Source: Variovorax sp. KK3 (GTDB lineage: Bacteria > Pseudomonadota > Gammaproteobacteria > Burkholderiales > Burkholderiaceae_C). Taken from it: 45,049 nucleotides of DNA. Made by a program: the position numbers and the translations under genes. The stretch spans positions 1 to 45,049 of the forward strand of contig NZ_LYVO01000059.1 of NCBI RefSeq assembly GCF_001984055.1, given 5' to 3'. Under the pieces are notes generated by a model. That model did no database searches, was not told where the DNA came from, and saw only the letters and a program-made list of their open reading frames with translations. Position 1 is the first letter of the stretch. Each line of letters starts with the position of its first letter. Shown here piece by piece: positions 32,017 through 40,341 of this stretch.

Positions 32017-32583
32017 ATGGAAACGTTTGCAATGGATTCGCCAAGCACCGCTGCGGATGAAGACCTGGATGCACGCCTCGGCGTCATCACGGCGAAGGAG
32101 CGTTTTCCTTCGGGCGAGGTGTCGGTCGACCGTGCCATCGGCGACCTGCTCGTGATCGTGCGTGACCTGCTGGGCCTGCAGGTGGCCTTCGTGAGCGAGT
32201 TCGTCGACGGGGCGCGGGTGTTCCGGCACATCCAGTCCATCGACTCGGCCTTGCAGATCCGTCCGGGCGACTCGGCGCCGCTCGAGCACACGATTTGCCA
32301 GCGCATCCTGGACGGGCGCCTGCCCAACGTGGTGCAAAGCATCACCGACGTTCGCGAAGAACAAGGCCTGCCCGACGCTTTCGACGGCATGGGAACGCAC
32401 ATCGGCGTGCCCGTCCTGCGCGCCGACGGCACGGTCTACGGCATGCTGTGCGCTTTCAATGCCGAAGGCGAGAGCCTGCTCGACGAGCGCGACCTTCGGC
32501 GCCTCGAGCTGGCAGCGTCCACCGCGGCGCGGCTTCTGGCCCGCGCGGACGGCCGCGAGTTTTCCGACCCGGCGCTGGCTTAG
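32017..32583 (+). CDS. Stand-alone GAF domain protein
   Basis: 188 aa, with AAGGAAG 6 nt before the ATG (an ATG 4 nt earlier is out of frame). After a 30-residue acidic leader, a single GAF domain covers about 35-175: FVSEFVDGARVFRHI, PLEHTICQRILDGRLPNVV, THIGVPVLRADGTVYGMLCAFN. The HTICQ...IGVPV...GT(L/V)YGxLCxF order is that of GAF domains seen at the N-terminus of cyclic-diguanylate enzymes and kinases. No output domain is attached, so it would need a partner or act as a redox or ligand sensor; one cysteine sits in each of two conserved places (TICQ and MLCAF). It lies 44 bp upstream of the acetate kinase gene on the same strand. Confidence 0.85.
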   Translation: METFAMDSPSTAADEDLDARLGVITAKERFPSGEVSVDRAIGDLLVIVRDLLGLQVAFVSEFVDGARVFRHIQSIDSALQIRPGDSAPLEHTICQRILDGRLPNVVQSITDVREEQGLPDAFDGMGTHIGVPVLRADGTVYGMLCAFNAEGESLLDERDLRRLELAASTAARLLARADGREFSDPALA

Positions 32584-32626
32584 CGCGCCGAATAGCGGCA
32601 GCATCGAGCCGCATTCCCCAGATTCG

Positions 32627-33841
32627 ATGACAAACCCTTCAGCTCCTCCCGGCGACGCCATGGTGGCCGTGGCCAATGCCGGCTCGTCCAGCCTCAAGTT
32701 CTCCCTTTACCGTGCGCAAGGCGAAGTGCTCGCGCCGGTGCTGCGCGGCCTCGTCGAAGAGATCGACACGGCGCCCCGCTTCACGGCGCGCGATCCGGCG
32801 GGCCGCGTGCTCGCCCAGCGGACCTGGGCACCGGGCGAGGCGATCGGCCACGACGCTGCGCTGCGGCACGTGATCGGCGCCGTGCGCGAACTGGTGCCCG
32901 GCGTCTCGCTGCGCGGCATCGGCCACCGCGTGGTGCACGGCGGCATGGACTTCGCGCAGCCCGCGCTCATCACGCCGGAGGTGCTGGGGCGGCTCGAAGC
33001 CCTGTCGCCGCTGGCGCCGCTGCACCAGCCCAGCAATTTGGCGGCCGTGCGCCTGGCCTTCGAATTGCTGCCCGGCGTGCCGCAGGTGGCCTGCTTCGAC
33101 ACCGCCTTCCACCGCAGCAACGCCGAGCTGGCACAGATGTTCGCGCTGCCGCTCGCGTTCTACGAGGCCGGCGTGCGGCGCTACGGCTTCCATGGGCTGT
33201 CGTACGAATACATCGCAGAGCGGCTGCCGGTGGTTGCGCCGATGCTGGCGCAGGGCCGCGTGATCGCGCTGCACCTGGGCAACGGCGCCAGCCTCTGTGC
33301 GCTGCAAGGCGGCCGCAGCATCGCCAGCACGATGGGCTTCACAGCGCTCGACGGCCTGCCCATGGGCACCCGCTGCGGCAACATCGACCCGGGCGTGCTG
33401 CTGTACCTGATGAACGAGCGCGGCATGGATGCGAAAGCCATCGAACAACTGCTGTACCGCGAGTCGGGCCTGCTGGGCGTGTCCGGCCTGTCGAGCGACA
33501 TGCGCGTGCTGCTGGCCAGCGACGCGCCACGGGCGCAGTTGGCCGTCGCGCTCTTCGTTCACCGCATCGTGCGCGAGATCGGCTCGCTCGCCGCGGCGCT
33601 GGGCGGGCTGGACGGGCTGGTGTTCACCGCCGGCATCGGTGAGCACGCGGCCGAGATCCGTCGCCGCGTCGGGGCCGGCGCGGCCTGGATGGGCCTGGCG
33701 ATCGACGACGACGCCAATGCGGCTGGCGGGCCCTGCATCAGCACGGCGGCCAGCAGTTGCTCGGCGTGGGTGATCCCGACGGACGAGGAACTGACGATCG
33801 CGCGCCACACGCTGGCGTTGCTGGGCCGAGGCGGACGATAG
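32627..33841 (+). CDS. ackA: Acetate kinase
   Basis: 404 aa from ATG 32627; ATG 32660 (MVAVANAGSSSLK) is possible and would still keep the active site. The family signatures are complete: NAGSSSLKFSLY (signature 1, Asn and Ser of the phosphate site), GHRVVHGG, CFDTAFHRS, RRYGFHGLSYEYI (signature 2), HLGNGASLCA, MGTRCGNIDPG and FTAGIGEHAAEIR. The enzyme interconverts acetate + ATP and acetyl phosphate + ADP. No phosphotransacetylase or phosphoketolase gene is nearby, though one may lie elsewhere. The C-terminal part has a Cys-rich segment (CISTAASSCSAWVI) before the conserved PTDEE. Weak start context without a clear Shine-Dalgarno. Confidence 0.93.
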   Translation: MTNPSAPPGDAMVAVANAGSSSLKFSLYRAQGEVLAPVLRGLVEEIDTAPRFTARDPAGRVLAQRTWAPGEAIGHDAALRHVIGAVRELVPGVSLRGIGHRVVHGGMDFAQPALITPEVLGRLEALSPLAPLHQPSNLAAVRLAFELLPGVPQVACFDTAFHRSNAELAQMFALPLAFYEAGVRRYGFHGLSYEYIAERLPVVAPMLAQGRVIALHLGNGASLCALQGGRSIASTMGFTALDGLPMGTRCGNIDPGVLLYLMNERGMDAKAIEQLLYRESGLLGVSGLSSDMRVLLASDAPRAQLAVALFVHRIVREIGSLAAALGGLDGLVFTAGIGEHAAEIRRRVGAGAAWMGLAIDDDANAAGGPCISTAASSCSAWVIPTDEELTIARHTLALLGRGGR

Positions 33842-33861
33842 CCCTGGACCGCACGCGCGCC

Positions 33862-33892
33862 GCTGCAGGAAATCGACTTCAAGCTGCAGGAA
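33862..33892. repeat. Direct repeat GCTGCAGGAA, two copies 21 bp apart
   Basis: Copies at 33862-33871 and 33883-33892 are spaced by two helical turns, in the 129-bp gap before the DUF899 gene. Each has a CTGCAG palindrome inside. This layout would suit a dimeric activator, but in such GC-rich DNA chance is a fair alternative. Confidence 0.3.
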
Positions 33893-33970
33893 GTTCGGCC
33901 TACCGCACGCGGGCCCTGCACGCTTCACCGTGACCTTCGGGCATCCGAGGACTCATCAGGACACGACGCC

Positions 33971-34672
33971 ATGAAAGATTCGCTGACCCCCGCCGCCGAA
34001 CTCGCGAAGAAGGCGAAGACGCCATTCCCAGGCGCCTCGCCGGAATACGAGTCCGCACGCCAGGCCCTGCTGGCCGAAGAGATCGAATTCCGCCGCCACA
34101 TGACGCGCCTGGGCGAACGACGCCGCGCGCTGCCGCCCGGCCCGGTCATCGACAAGAACTACCGCTTCAAGGACGAGCAGGCCTTCGAGGTCGGCCTGGC
34201 CGATCTCTTCGGCGACAAGGACACGCTGGTCACCTACTTCTGGATGTACGGCCCGCAACGCGAGCGACCGTGCCCCATGTGCACCAACTGGCTCGGTTCG
34301 GTGAACGGCAATGCGGCCGACATCAAGCAGCGCGTGGCGCTCAAGATCCTCGGTCGCTCGCCGGTGGAGCGCCAGTACGCCTTTGCGCAAGAGCGCGGCT
34401 GGCGCGACTTGACCTTCGTGCAGACGGTTGGCGACGACTATGCCAAGGACCTCGGCGTGCTGCTGCCCGACGGCAGCGAATACCCGGCCCTGATCGTCTA
34501 CCGCCGCGACGGCGACAAGGTGCGCCTGTTCTGGGCCAGCGAGATGACGAAGGAGATGGCCGACCCCGGCCAGGACCCGCGCGACGCGCCCGACATCGCG
34601 TCGCTCTGGTCGCTGCTCGACCTGACGCCGCACGGCCGCGGCAACGACTGGTATCCGAAGCTCGCGTATTGA
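33971..34672 (+). CDS. DUF899 family thioredoxin-like protein
   Basis: 233 aa, with AGGA about 10 nt before the ATG. The DUF899 pattern is clear: LAEEIEFRRHMTRLGERRRALPPGP at the start, YRFKDEQ, then LVTYFWMYGP, a P-C-P-M-C-T-N-W motif in the thioredoxin active-site position, and the closing LWSLLDLTPHGRGNDWYPKL. The fold is that of a thioredoxin with a C-x-x-C-like PCPMC pair, so a redox role is likely but no substrate is known. It ends 15 bp before the convergent MATE gene. Two direct repeats of GCTGCAGGAA (33862 and 33883) lie upstream and might be regulatory. Confidence 0.88.
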   Translation: MKDSLTPAAELAKKAKTPFPGASPEYESARQALLAEEIEFRRHMTRLGERRRALPPGPVIDKNYRFKDEQAFEVGLADLFGDKDTLVTYFWMYGPQRERPCPMCTNWLGSVNGNAADIKQRVALKILGRSPVERQYAFAQERGWRDLTFVQTVGDDYAKDLGVLLPDGSEYPALIVYRRDGDKVRLFWASEMTKEMADPGQDPRDAPDIASLWSLLDLTPHGRGNDWYPKLAY

Positions 34673-34687
34673 CCCGCGCGGCGCGCC

Positions 34688-36172
34688 TCAGATCAGCCGC
34701 CGGATCGCCTTCTTGCGCCACACGAAGCGGTAGTAGCTCGCCTGCAGCGTGAGCATGGCCGCAAAGGCCACCGGGTACGCCACCCAGATGCCGTTGAGCC
34801 CCATGCGGTGGCTCAGCCACCAGGCCACCGGCACTTCGATGATGGCGATGCAGAAGATCGAGATCGAGGTCGGCACCAGGACCGAGCCGCTCGCGCGCAT
34901 GATGCCCGACAGCGCCGCGCCCATGCCGAAGATCACGGTGCTCCACAGCATGATGTGCAGCAGCGTCTGCGCCACCTCGATCACCGGCTCGCTGGTGATG
35001 AAGAAGCCCATCAGCGGCCGCGAGAACAGGTAGCCCAGCAGCACCAGCCCGCCGGTGAGCACCAGGTTCATCATCAGCGCCGTCCGCGCGATGGCGCCCA
35101 AGCGCTTGACCTGCCCGGCGCCGATGGCCTGTGCGCCCAGCACCGAGGCCGCGATGGCGATCGAGATGGCAGGGAATTGCACGTACGCCACCACCTGGTT
35201 CACCGCACCGTAGGCGGCGGTGGCCTCGGAGCCGTAGGTGTTGACGAAGGAGAGCAGGGCGAGCTCGGCCAGCGAGACCACGATCATCTGCACGCCGGTG
35301 GGCACGCCGACCTTGAGCACCGCCTTCAGCAACGCGGGCCGCACGCGCAGGTGGCGCAGGAAGCCCGCGTCGGGGGCCAGCGGGCTCTTCTTGCGCCGCA
35401 GGTGAAAGGCCAGCCAGGTGGTCGCGACCACGAAGGAGATCACCGTCGCCCAGGCGCCGCTGGCCACGCCCATCATCGGCAGGCCGAACCAGCCGCGGAT
35501 GAGCGCCGGCGTGATCACCAGGCCCAGGCCCGTCGAGATCATCAGCGTGTAGAGCGGCGCCACCGTGTCGCCCACGCCGCGCAGCATGGCTGTGGAGAGC
35601 AGGAACACGAACAGTCCGGGCATCGCGATCAGGATGATGCGTGCGTAGCGCGTGGCATCGGCCAGGATGTCGGGCGGCGTGCCCAGCGCCGCGAGCATCG
35701 GCTCGGTGAAGGCGCCGCCGAACACGGCGACGGCGAGCCCGAAGAGCACGCCCACGGTCAATGTGGTGCCGGCCACCGCGCGTGCCTTCTCGGGCTCGCG
35801 CGCGCCCCAGGCCTGGCCGATGAGCACCGAGGCGCCGGCGCCCAGGCCGATGGTGAAGGCGATGAAGAAAAACATGATCGGGAAGAAGCTCGACACCGCC
35901 GCCAGCGCGCCCACGCCGATCATCTGGCCCAGGTAGACGTTGTTGAGCGTGCCCGACAGCGACTGCAGGATGTTGCTCAGGAGCATGGGCGCCAGGAAGA
36001 GCAGGAAGGTCTGCCACAGCGGCCGCGTGGCCACGGCGGCGGCGCGCGTGTCCATCTTCGACGACAGCTGCGGCGGTACCGGGTCGGTGACCGTGGCCGG
36101 CGGCGCGACGACCTCGCCGGCGCATTCGACGTCTTCGGGCTCCAGGGGCGGGGCGGGGACCGTGCGGTTCAT
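34688..36172 (-). CDS. MATE family multidrug/cation exporter
   Basis: 494 aa from ATG 36172, overlapping the DUF2239 stop (ATGA). A soluble N-terminal tail of about 50 residues, rich in Pro and Val, precedes about 12 membrane helices. MATE landmarks include LLSNILQSLSGTLNNVYLGQMIG in helix 1, GASVLIGQAWGAREPEKA after helix 2 and, in the second half, QVVAYVQFPAISIAIAASVLGAQAIGAGQ. The two halves show the usual internal similarity. MATE proteins exchange Na+ or H+ for drugs or polar metabolites. The substrate cannot be read, and the extended tail is unusual. It ends 15 bp from the convergent DUF899 gene. Confidence 0.9.
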   Translation of the reverse strand: MNRTVPAPPLEPEDVECAGEVVAPPATVTDPVPPQLSSKMDTRAAAVATRPLWQTFLLFLAPMLLSNILQSLSGTLNNVYLGQMIGVGALAAVSSFFPIMFFFIAFTIGLGAGASVLIGQAWGAREPEKARAVAGTTLTVGVLFGLAVAVFGGAFTEPMLAALGTPPDILADATRYARIILIAMPGLFVFLLSTAMLRGVGDTVAPLYTLMISTGLGLVITPALIRGWFGLPMMGVASGAWATVISFVVATTWLAFHLRRKKSPLAPDAGFLRHLRVRPALLKAVLKVGVPTGVQMIVVSLAELALLSFVNTYGSEATAAYGAVNQVVAYVQFPAISIAIAASVLGAQAIGAGQVKRLGAIARTALMMNLVLTGGLVLLGYLFSRPLMGFFITSEPVIEVAQTLLHIMLWSTVIFGMGAALSGIMRASGSVLVPTSISIFCIAIIEVPVAWWLSHRMGLNGIWVAYPVAFAAMLTLQASYYRFVWRKKAIRRLI

Positions 36173-36738
36173 GCCGCGCTCCAGGCCGCGGCGGCCAGTC
36201 GTTGCAGGTAGGTGCGCAGGTCGTCGGGCCAGGGCGCGACGAGCGTCTCGAAGCGCGCGCGCTCGCCGGCGAACAGGGCGCGCGCGGCGTCCTCGAAGCC
36301 GGGCAGGTCGCCCGCCATCGCGCTCATGAAGCGATAGGCGGCTTCGCGCGACGCGCGCTCCGCGTCGCGGTCGGCGTGCACGCGGCGGGCTTCGTCGACC
36401 AGCCGTCGCAGCGCGACCGAGGCGCCGCCGGGCTGGCGGCTGAGCCAATCCCAGTGGCGCGGCAGCAAGGTGACTTCGCGTGCGACCACGCCGAGCTTGG
36501 GGCGGCCGACGCCGCGGGTGATGGGTTCGTCGCCGCCGCCGACCTCGGGGAGGGGCGGGGCGCCTGCCGGGCGCAGATCGAGGTCGAGCCGTTCGCCGGT
36601 GCTGTCGTCGAAGACGACCGCCAGATCGGCATCGGCACGCGCGTGCAGCACGGCGAGCAGCTCCGCGCGGGTGCCTGATGCGATGCGGCTCAGGCCGGCG
36701 AAGGCGGTCAAGGTGGGTTCTGAATCAGGGGATGACAT
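36169..36738 (-). CDS. DUF2239 family protein
   Basis: 189 aa from ATG 36738 (MSSPDSEP); an ATG far upstream at 36942 would run through the promoter region shared with tex and is rejected. DUF2239 motifs are clear: LAVVFDDSTGERLDLDLR, GRPKLGVVAREVTLLPRHWDWLSRQPGGASVALRRLVDEARR and AAYRFMSAMAGDLPGFEDAARALFAGE. The basic GRPKLGVVAREVTLLPRHWDWL stretch looks like a ribbon or helix that could bind DNA, but no function is established to my knowledge. It overlaps the MATE gene by 4 nt, so the two are co-translated. Two TACCCGGG boxes lie just upstream and might be its own operators. Confidence 0.85.
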   Translation of the reverse strand: MSSPDSEPTLTAFAGLSRIASGTRAELLAVLHARADADLAVVFDDSTGERLDLDLRPAGAPPLPEVGGGDEPITRGVGRPKLGVVAREVTLLPRHWDWLSRQPGGASVALRRLVDEARRVHADRDAERASREAAYRFMSAMAGDLPGFEDAARALFAGERARFETLVAPWPDDLRTYLQRLAAAAWSAA

Positions 36739-36750
36739 TGCTGCGAATAA

Positions 36751-36790
36751 TACCCGGGCGAAACAGAGTTTGCAATCTACCCGGGTGAAA
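36751..36790. promoter_or_regulatory. Paired TACCCGGG(C/T)GAAA boxes between DUF2239 and tex
   Basis: TACCCGGGCGAAA at 36751-36763 and TACCCGGGTGAAA at 36778-36790 differ at one of 13 positions and begin 27 bp apart. The second contains the palindrome ACCCGGGT. They sit 13-52 bp upstream of the DUF2239 ATG, in promoter position for that gene, and more than 110 bp from tex. A dimeric repressor or activator is likely; its identity is unknown. Confidence 0.5.
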
Positions 36791-36904
36791 ACTTGCGTCC
36801 GGCGGTGGACGCGATGCCCTATGGCAAACTTGGCCGCTTCCGTTTTCTTCTCACCCCACGCCCGGCACGCTTCCTGCGCGCCTCCGGCCAGCCACTCCCC
36901 AGAC

Positions 36905-39259
36905 ATGCAGAAAATCACCCGCCAGCTCGCTGCCGAGATCAAGGTCGGCGAGCATCAGGTGAAGGCCGCCGTCGAACTGCTCGACGGTGGCGCCACCGTG
37001 CCCTTCATCGCCCGCTACCGCAAGGAGGCCACCGGCGGCCTCGACGACGTGCAGCTGCGCGAACTGGAGGCACGCCTGTCGTACCTGCGCGAGCTCGAAG
37101 ACCGCCGCGCCGCCGTGCTCAAGAGCATCGAGGAGCAGGGCAAGCTCACGCCCGCACTGCGCGCGGCCATCGAAGCCGCGCCGACCAAGCAGGAGCTGGA
37201 AGACCTTTACCTGCCCTACAAGCCCAAGCGCCGCACCAAGGGCCAGATGGCGCGCGAGGCCGGCATCGAGCCCCTGGCCGACCGCCTCTATGCCGACCCG
37301 ACGCTGGTGCCTGCCGACGAGGCCGCAGCCTTCGTCAAGCCGGCGGCCGACGGCCTCGACTTCTCTACCGTGCAGCTGGTGCTCGACGGCGTGCGCGACA
37401 TCCTGTCGGAGCGCTGGGCCGAAGACGCCGCGCTGGTGCAGAAGCTGCGCGAATGGCTGTGGGCCGAGGGCCTGTTCAAGTCCAGCCTGATGTCGGGCAA
37501 GGACGAGAACAACGCCGACATCGCCAAGTTCCGCGACTACTTCGACTACGACGAGCCGATCGGCCGCGTGCCGTCGCACCGCGCGCTGGCCGTGTTCCGC
37601 GGCCGGGCGCAGGACATCCTCGACGCCAAGCTGGTGCTGCCGGTGGAGCCGGAGCCCGGCAAGCCGTCGATCGCCGAAGGCAAGATCGCGCTGCACCTGG
37701 GCTGGAGCCACGCCGGCCGCGCCGCCGACGACCTGCTGCGCAAGTGCGTGGCCTGGACCTGGCGCGTGAAGCTGTCGCTGTCGACCGAACGCGATCTCTT
37801 CACCCGCCTGCGCGAAGACGCCGAGAAGGTCGCCATCAAGGTCTTCGCGGACAACCTGCGCGACCTGCTGCTGGCCGCGCCGGCTGGCCCGCGCGTGGTG
37901 ATGGGCCTCGACCCGGGCATCCGCACCGGCGTGAAGGTGGCGGTGGTCGATGCCACCGGCAAGCTGGTCGATACCGCCACCGTGTTTCCGCACGAGCCGC
38001 GGCGCGACTGGGAAGGCTCGCTCCACACGCTGGGCAAGCTGTGCGCCAAGCACGGCGTCAACCTGATCGCGATCGGCAATGGCACGGCCAGCCGCGAAAC
38101 CGACAAGCTGGCGGCCGACCTCATCAAGCTGCTGGCCAAGATGAGCGCCCAGGCGGGCGGCCCGGCGCCTGCCGTCGACAAGGTGGTGGTAAGCGAGGCC
38201 GGCGCGTCGGTGTATTCCGCCAGCGAGTTCGCCTCGCAGGAAATGCCTGACGTGGATGTCAGCCTTCGTGGAGCTGCCAGCATCGCGCGCCGGCTGCAGG
38301 ATCCGCTGGCCGAACTCGTGAAGATCGATCCCAAATCCATTGGCGTGGGCCAATACCAGCACGACGTGAACCAGAGCGAATTGGCGCGCACCCTGAGCGC
38401 AGTGGTCGAAGACTGCGTGAACTCGGTGGGCGTGGATCTCAACACCGCAAGCGTGCCGCTGCTGTCGCGCGTCTCGGGCCTGTCCGCGGGCGTGGCCAAG
38501 GCGGTGGTGCGCTGGCGCGAATCGAACGGCGCCTTCGCCACCCGCAAGCAGCTGCTCGACGTGACCGGCTTCGGCGGCAAGACCTTCGAGCAGAGCGCGG
38601 GCTTCCTGCGCATCCGAGGCGGCCAGAACCCGCTGGACATGACGGGCGTGCACCCCGAAACCTATCCGGTCGTCGAACAGATGATCGAGAAGACCGGCAA
38701 ACCCATCGCCGAGCTGATGGGCCGCGCCGAGATGCTCAAGACGCTGAAGCCCGAACTCTTCGCCAACGAGAAATTCGGCGTGATCACCGTCAAGGACATC
38801 CTGGGCGAACTCGAAAAGCCCGGCCGCGACCCGCGCCCCGACTTCAAGGTGGCCCGCTTCAACGACGGCGTGGAAGACATCAAGGACCTGGTCGAAGGCA
38901 TGGTGCTCGAAGGCACCGTGAGCAACGTGGCGCAGTTCGGCGCCTTCGTCGACCTGGGCGTGCACCAGGACGGGCTGGTGCACGTGAGCCAGCTCTCGCA
39001 CAAGTTCGTCAACGATGCGCGCGAGGTGGTCAAGACCGGCGACATCGTCAAGGTGAAGGTGATGGAAGTGGACGTGGCACGCAAGCGCATCGGCCTGTCG
39101 ATGAAGCTCGACGCCGCGCCGGGCCGCCGCGACGGGCCGCGCGAGAACCGGTTCGAGAACGCAGGCCGGGGCCACCAGGGCCCACGCCGCGACAACACGC
39201 CGTTGCCCGCGGGCCAGATGGCGAGCGCCTTCGCCAAGCTGCAGGGCCTGCGCAAGTGA
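36905..39259 (+). CDS. tex: Transcription accessory protein Tex (S1 RNA-binding)
   Basis: 784 aa from ATG 36905, the usual Tex start (MQKITRQLAAEIKV). Domains in order: helical Tex N-terminal region (about 1-200, VPFIARYRKEATGGLDD), YqgF/RNase H-like domain (about 330-455, RVVMGLDPGIRTGVKVAVVD), helix-hairpin-helix region (about 500-570, SVPLLSRVSGLSAGVAKAVV and DVTGFGGKTFEQSAGFLRI) and S1 domain (about 664-735, GMVLEGTVSNVAQFGAFVDLG). The C-terminal tail is Arg/Gly-rich. Tex binds nucleic acids and affects transcription and toxin or stress gene expression in several bacteria; it is nearly universal in this group. The long gap upstream holds its promoter, next to the TACCCGGG boxes. Confidence 0.95.
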   Translation: MQKITRQLAAEIKVGEHQVKAAVELLDGGATVPFIARYRKEATGGLDDVQLRELEARLSYLRELEDRRAAVLKSIEEQGKLTPALRAAIEAAPTKQELEDLYLPYKPKRRTKGQMAREAGIEPLADRLYADPTLVPADEAAAFVKPAADGLDFSTVQLVLDGVRDILSERWAEDAALVQKLREWLWAEGLFKSSLMSGKDENNADIAKFRDYFDYDEPIGRVPSHRALAVFRGRAQDILDAKLVLPVEPEPGKPSIAEGKIALHLGWSHAGRAADDLLRKCVAWTWRVKLSLSTERDLFTRLREDAEKVAIKVFADNLRDLLLAAPAGPRVVMGLDPGIRTGVKVAVVDATGKLVDTATVFPHEPRRDWEGSLHTLGKLCAKHGVNLIAIGNGTASRETDKLAADLIKLLAKMSAQAGGPAPAVDKVVVSEAGASVYSASEFASQEMPDVDVSLRGAASIARRLQDPLAELVKIDPKSIGVGQYQHDVNQSELARTLSAVVEDCVNSVGVDLNTASVPLLSRVSGLSAGVAKAVVRWRESNGAFATRKQLLDVTGFGGKTFEQSAGFLRIRGGQNPLDMTGVHPETYPVVEQMIEKTGKPIAELMGRAEMLKTLKPELFANEKFGVITVKDILGELEKPGRDPRPDFKVARFNDGVEDIKDLVEGMVLEGTVSNVAQFGAFVDLGVHQDGLVHVSQLSHKFVNDAREVVKTGDIVKVKVMEVDVARKRIGLSMKLDAAPGRRDGPRENRFENAGRGHQGPRRDNTPLPAGQMASAFAKLQGLRK

Positions 39260-39283
39260 CGACGAGCATGGAGCGCAGCACGC

Positions 39284-40327
39284 ATGCCGATTGAGCCTCG
39301 CAACGCGCCCATTCGCGGCGGCACGCTACCGGGCCAGGCCGATGCCCATGCGCACGCCGGCGTGCGCGACCTCCATGCCGACTGGCTGAAGGCCGCTGCC
39401 ATCGTGGGCGTGGTCTGCATCCACGCCGGCACGCCCGTCCAGGACCTGTTCCGCTTCGGCGTGCCGGTCTTCATCGGCCTGTGGGCCTACTACCTCGAGA
39501 AGGCGCTGGCGCGGCGGCCCAAAGAGACCCACGGCGCCTACCTGCTGCAGCGGCTGGTGGAACTGGGTGTCGCCTACCTGGCCTGGACACTGCTCTACAT
39601 CGAGAAGTTCTACGAGGGCCGGCTCGACACCACGCCGCTGCACACCGTCGTGGGCGGCTGGTTCGGTGGGTACGGGTGGTCGGGCCAGTACTACTTCGTC
39701 ATCCTGTTCCAGCTCACGCTGCTGTTTCCGTTGCTGCGGCGCTGGATCGCCGATGCGCCAACGCTCCCAGTGATCGCCGCCGGCGTGGCGCTGAACGTGG
39801 CGGCCGGCTACTGGCTGTTCGAGCACCGGCTGATTTCGGCCGTGGGCGACCGGCTCTTCATCTACTGGATTCCGTATGTCGCGATGGGCATCGCGCTGGC
39901 TCGGGGCGAGTTGGCCCGGCGGCCCGGCCTCGCGATCGTCGGCGGCCTGCTGCTGCTGGCCGCACCGCTCGAAAGCGCGCTGTTCACCGAGCACTCGGCC
40001 TACTTGTCGTTGACCGTGACGCTGGCCTCGCTGCTGCTGCTCGCGAGCGCCGTGTCGGCCGATCGCGCGCGCATGGCGGTGCCCGCGCAACCGCCGGGGT
40101 TCGTCGGCCGGGCGGTCGCGCTGGTGGGCCGTCACACTTTCGCGATCTACGTGGCCAACGTCGGCATGCTGGAGGTCTGCAAGGCCACCGGCTTCACGGC
40201 TTTCGCCGAATCGCATGCCGGCGACTGGGGCCTGATCGCCGTGGTGGCCGTCGCGCTCGCGGGTGGCCTGGCCATCGGGTGGCTGCTGCAGGCGCTGGGC
40301 CTGGGCGTGCTGGTCGGCAAGCGCTGA
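39284..40327 (+). CDS. Integral-membrane acyltransferase family 3 protein
   Basis: 347 aa, about ten membrane helices. The start motif HADWLKAAAIVGVVCIHAG is the acyltransferase-3 hallmark: a helix 1 containing the catalytic His (VCIHAG, near residue 48). Later helices read VPVFIGLWAYYLEKAL, WSGQYYFVILFQLTLLFPLLRR and LVGRHTFAIYVANVGML, the last with the usual H-T-F-x-I-Y. These enzymes move acyl groups onto sugars of exopolysaccharide, LPS or Nod-like glycans. No glycan biosynthesis gene is nearby, so the acceptor is unknown. It starts 24 bp after tex, and the patatin-like gene follows 14 bp after it. Confidence 0.8.
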   Translation: MPIEPRNAPIRGGTLPGQADAHAHAGVRDLHADWLKAAAIVGVVCIHAGTPVQDLFRFGVPVFIGLWAYYLEKALARRPKETHGAYLLQRLVELGVAYLAWTLLYIEKFYEGRLDTTPLHTVVGGWFGGYGWSGQYYFVILFQLTLLFPLLRRWIADAPTLPVIAAGVALNVAAGYWLFEHRLISAVGDRLFIYWIPYVAMGIALARGELARRPGLAIVGGLLLLAAPLESALFTEHSAYLSLTVTLASLLLLASAVSADRARMAVPAQPPGFVGRAVALVGRHTFAIYVANVGMLEVCKATGFTAFAESHAGDWGLIAVVAVALAGGLAIGWLLQALGLGVLVGKR

Positions 40328-40341
40328 AGACCGCGGCCGCG

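Noticed and set aside
36851..39175. Long minus-strand open frame opposite tex
   Set aside because: Antisense shadow; tex is complete with all domains on the plus strand.
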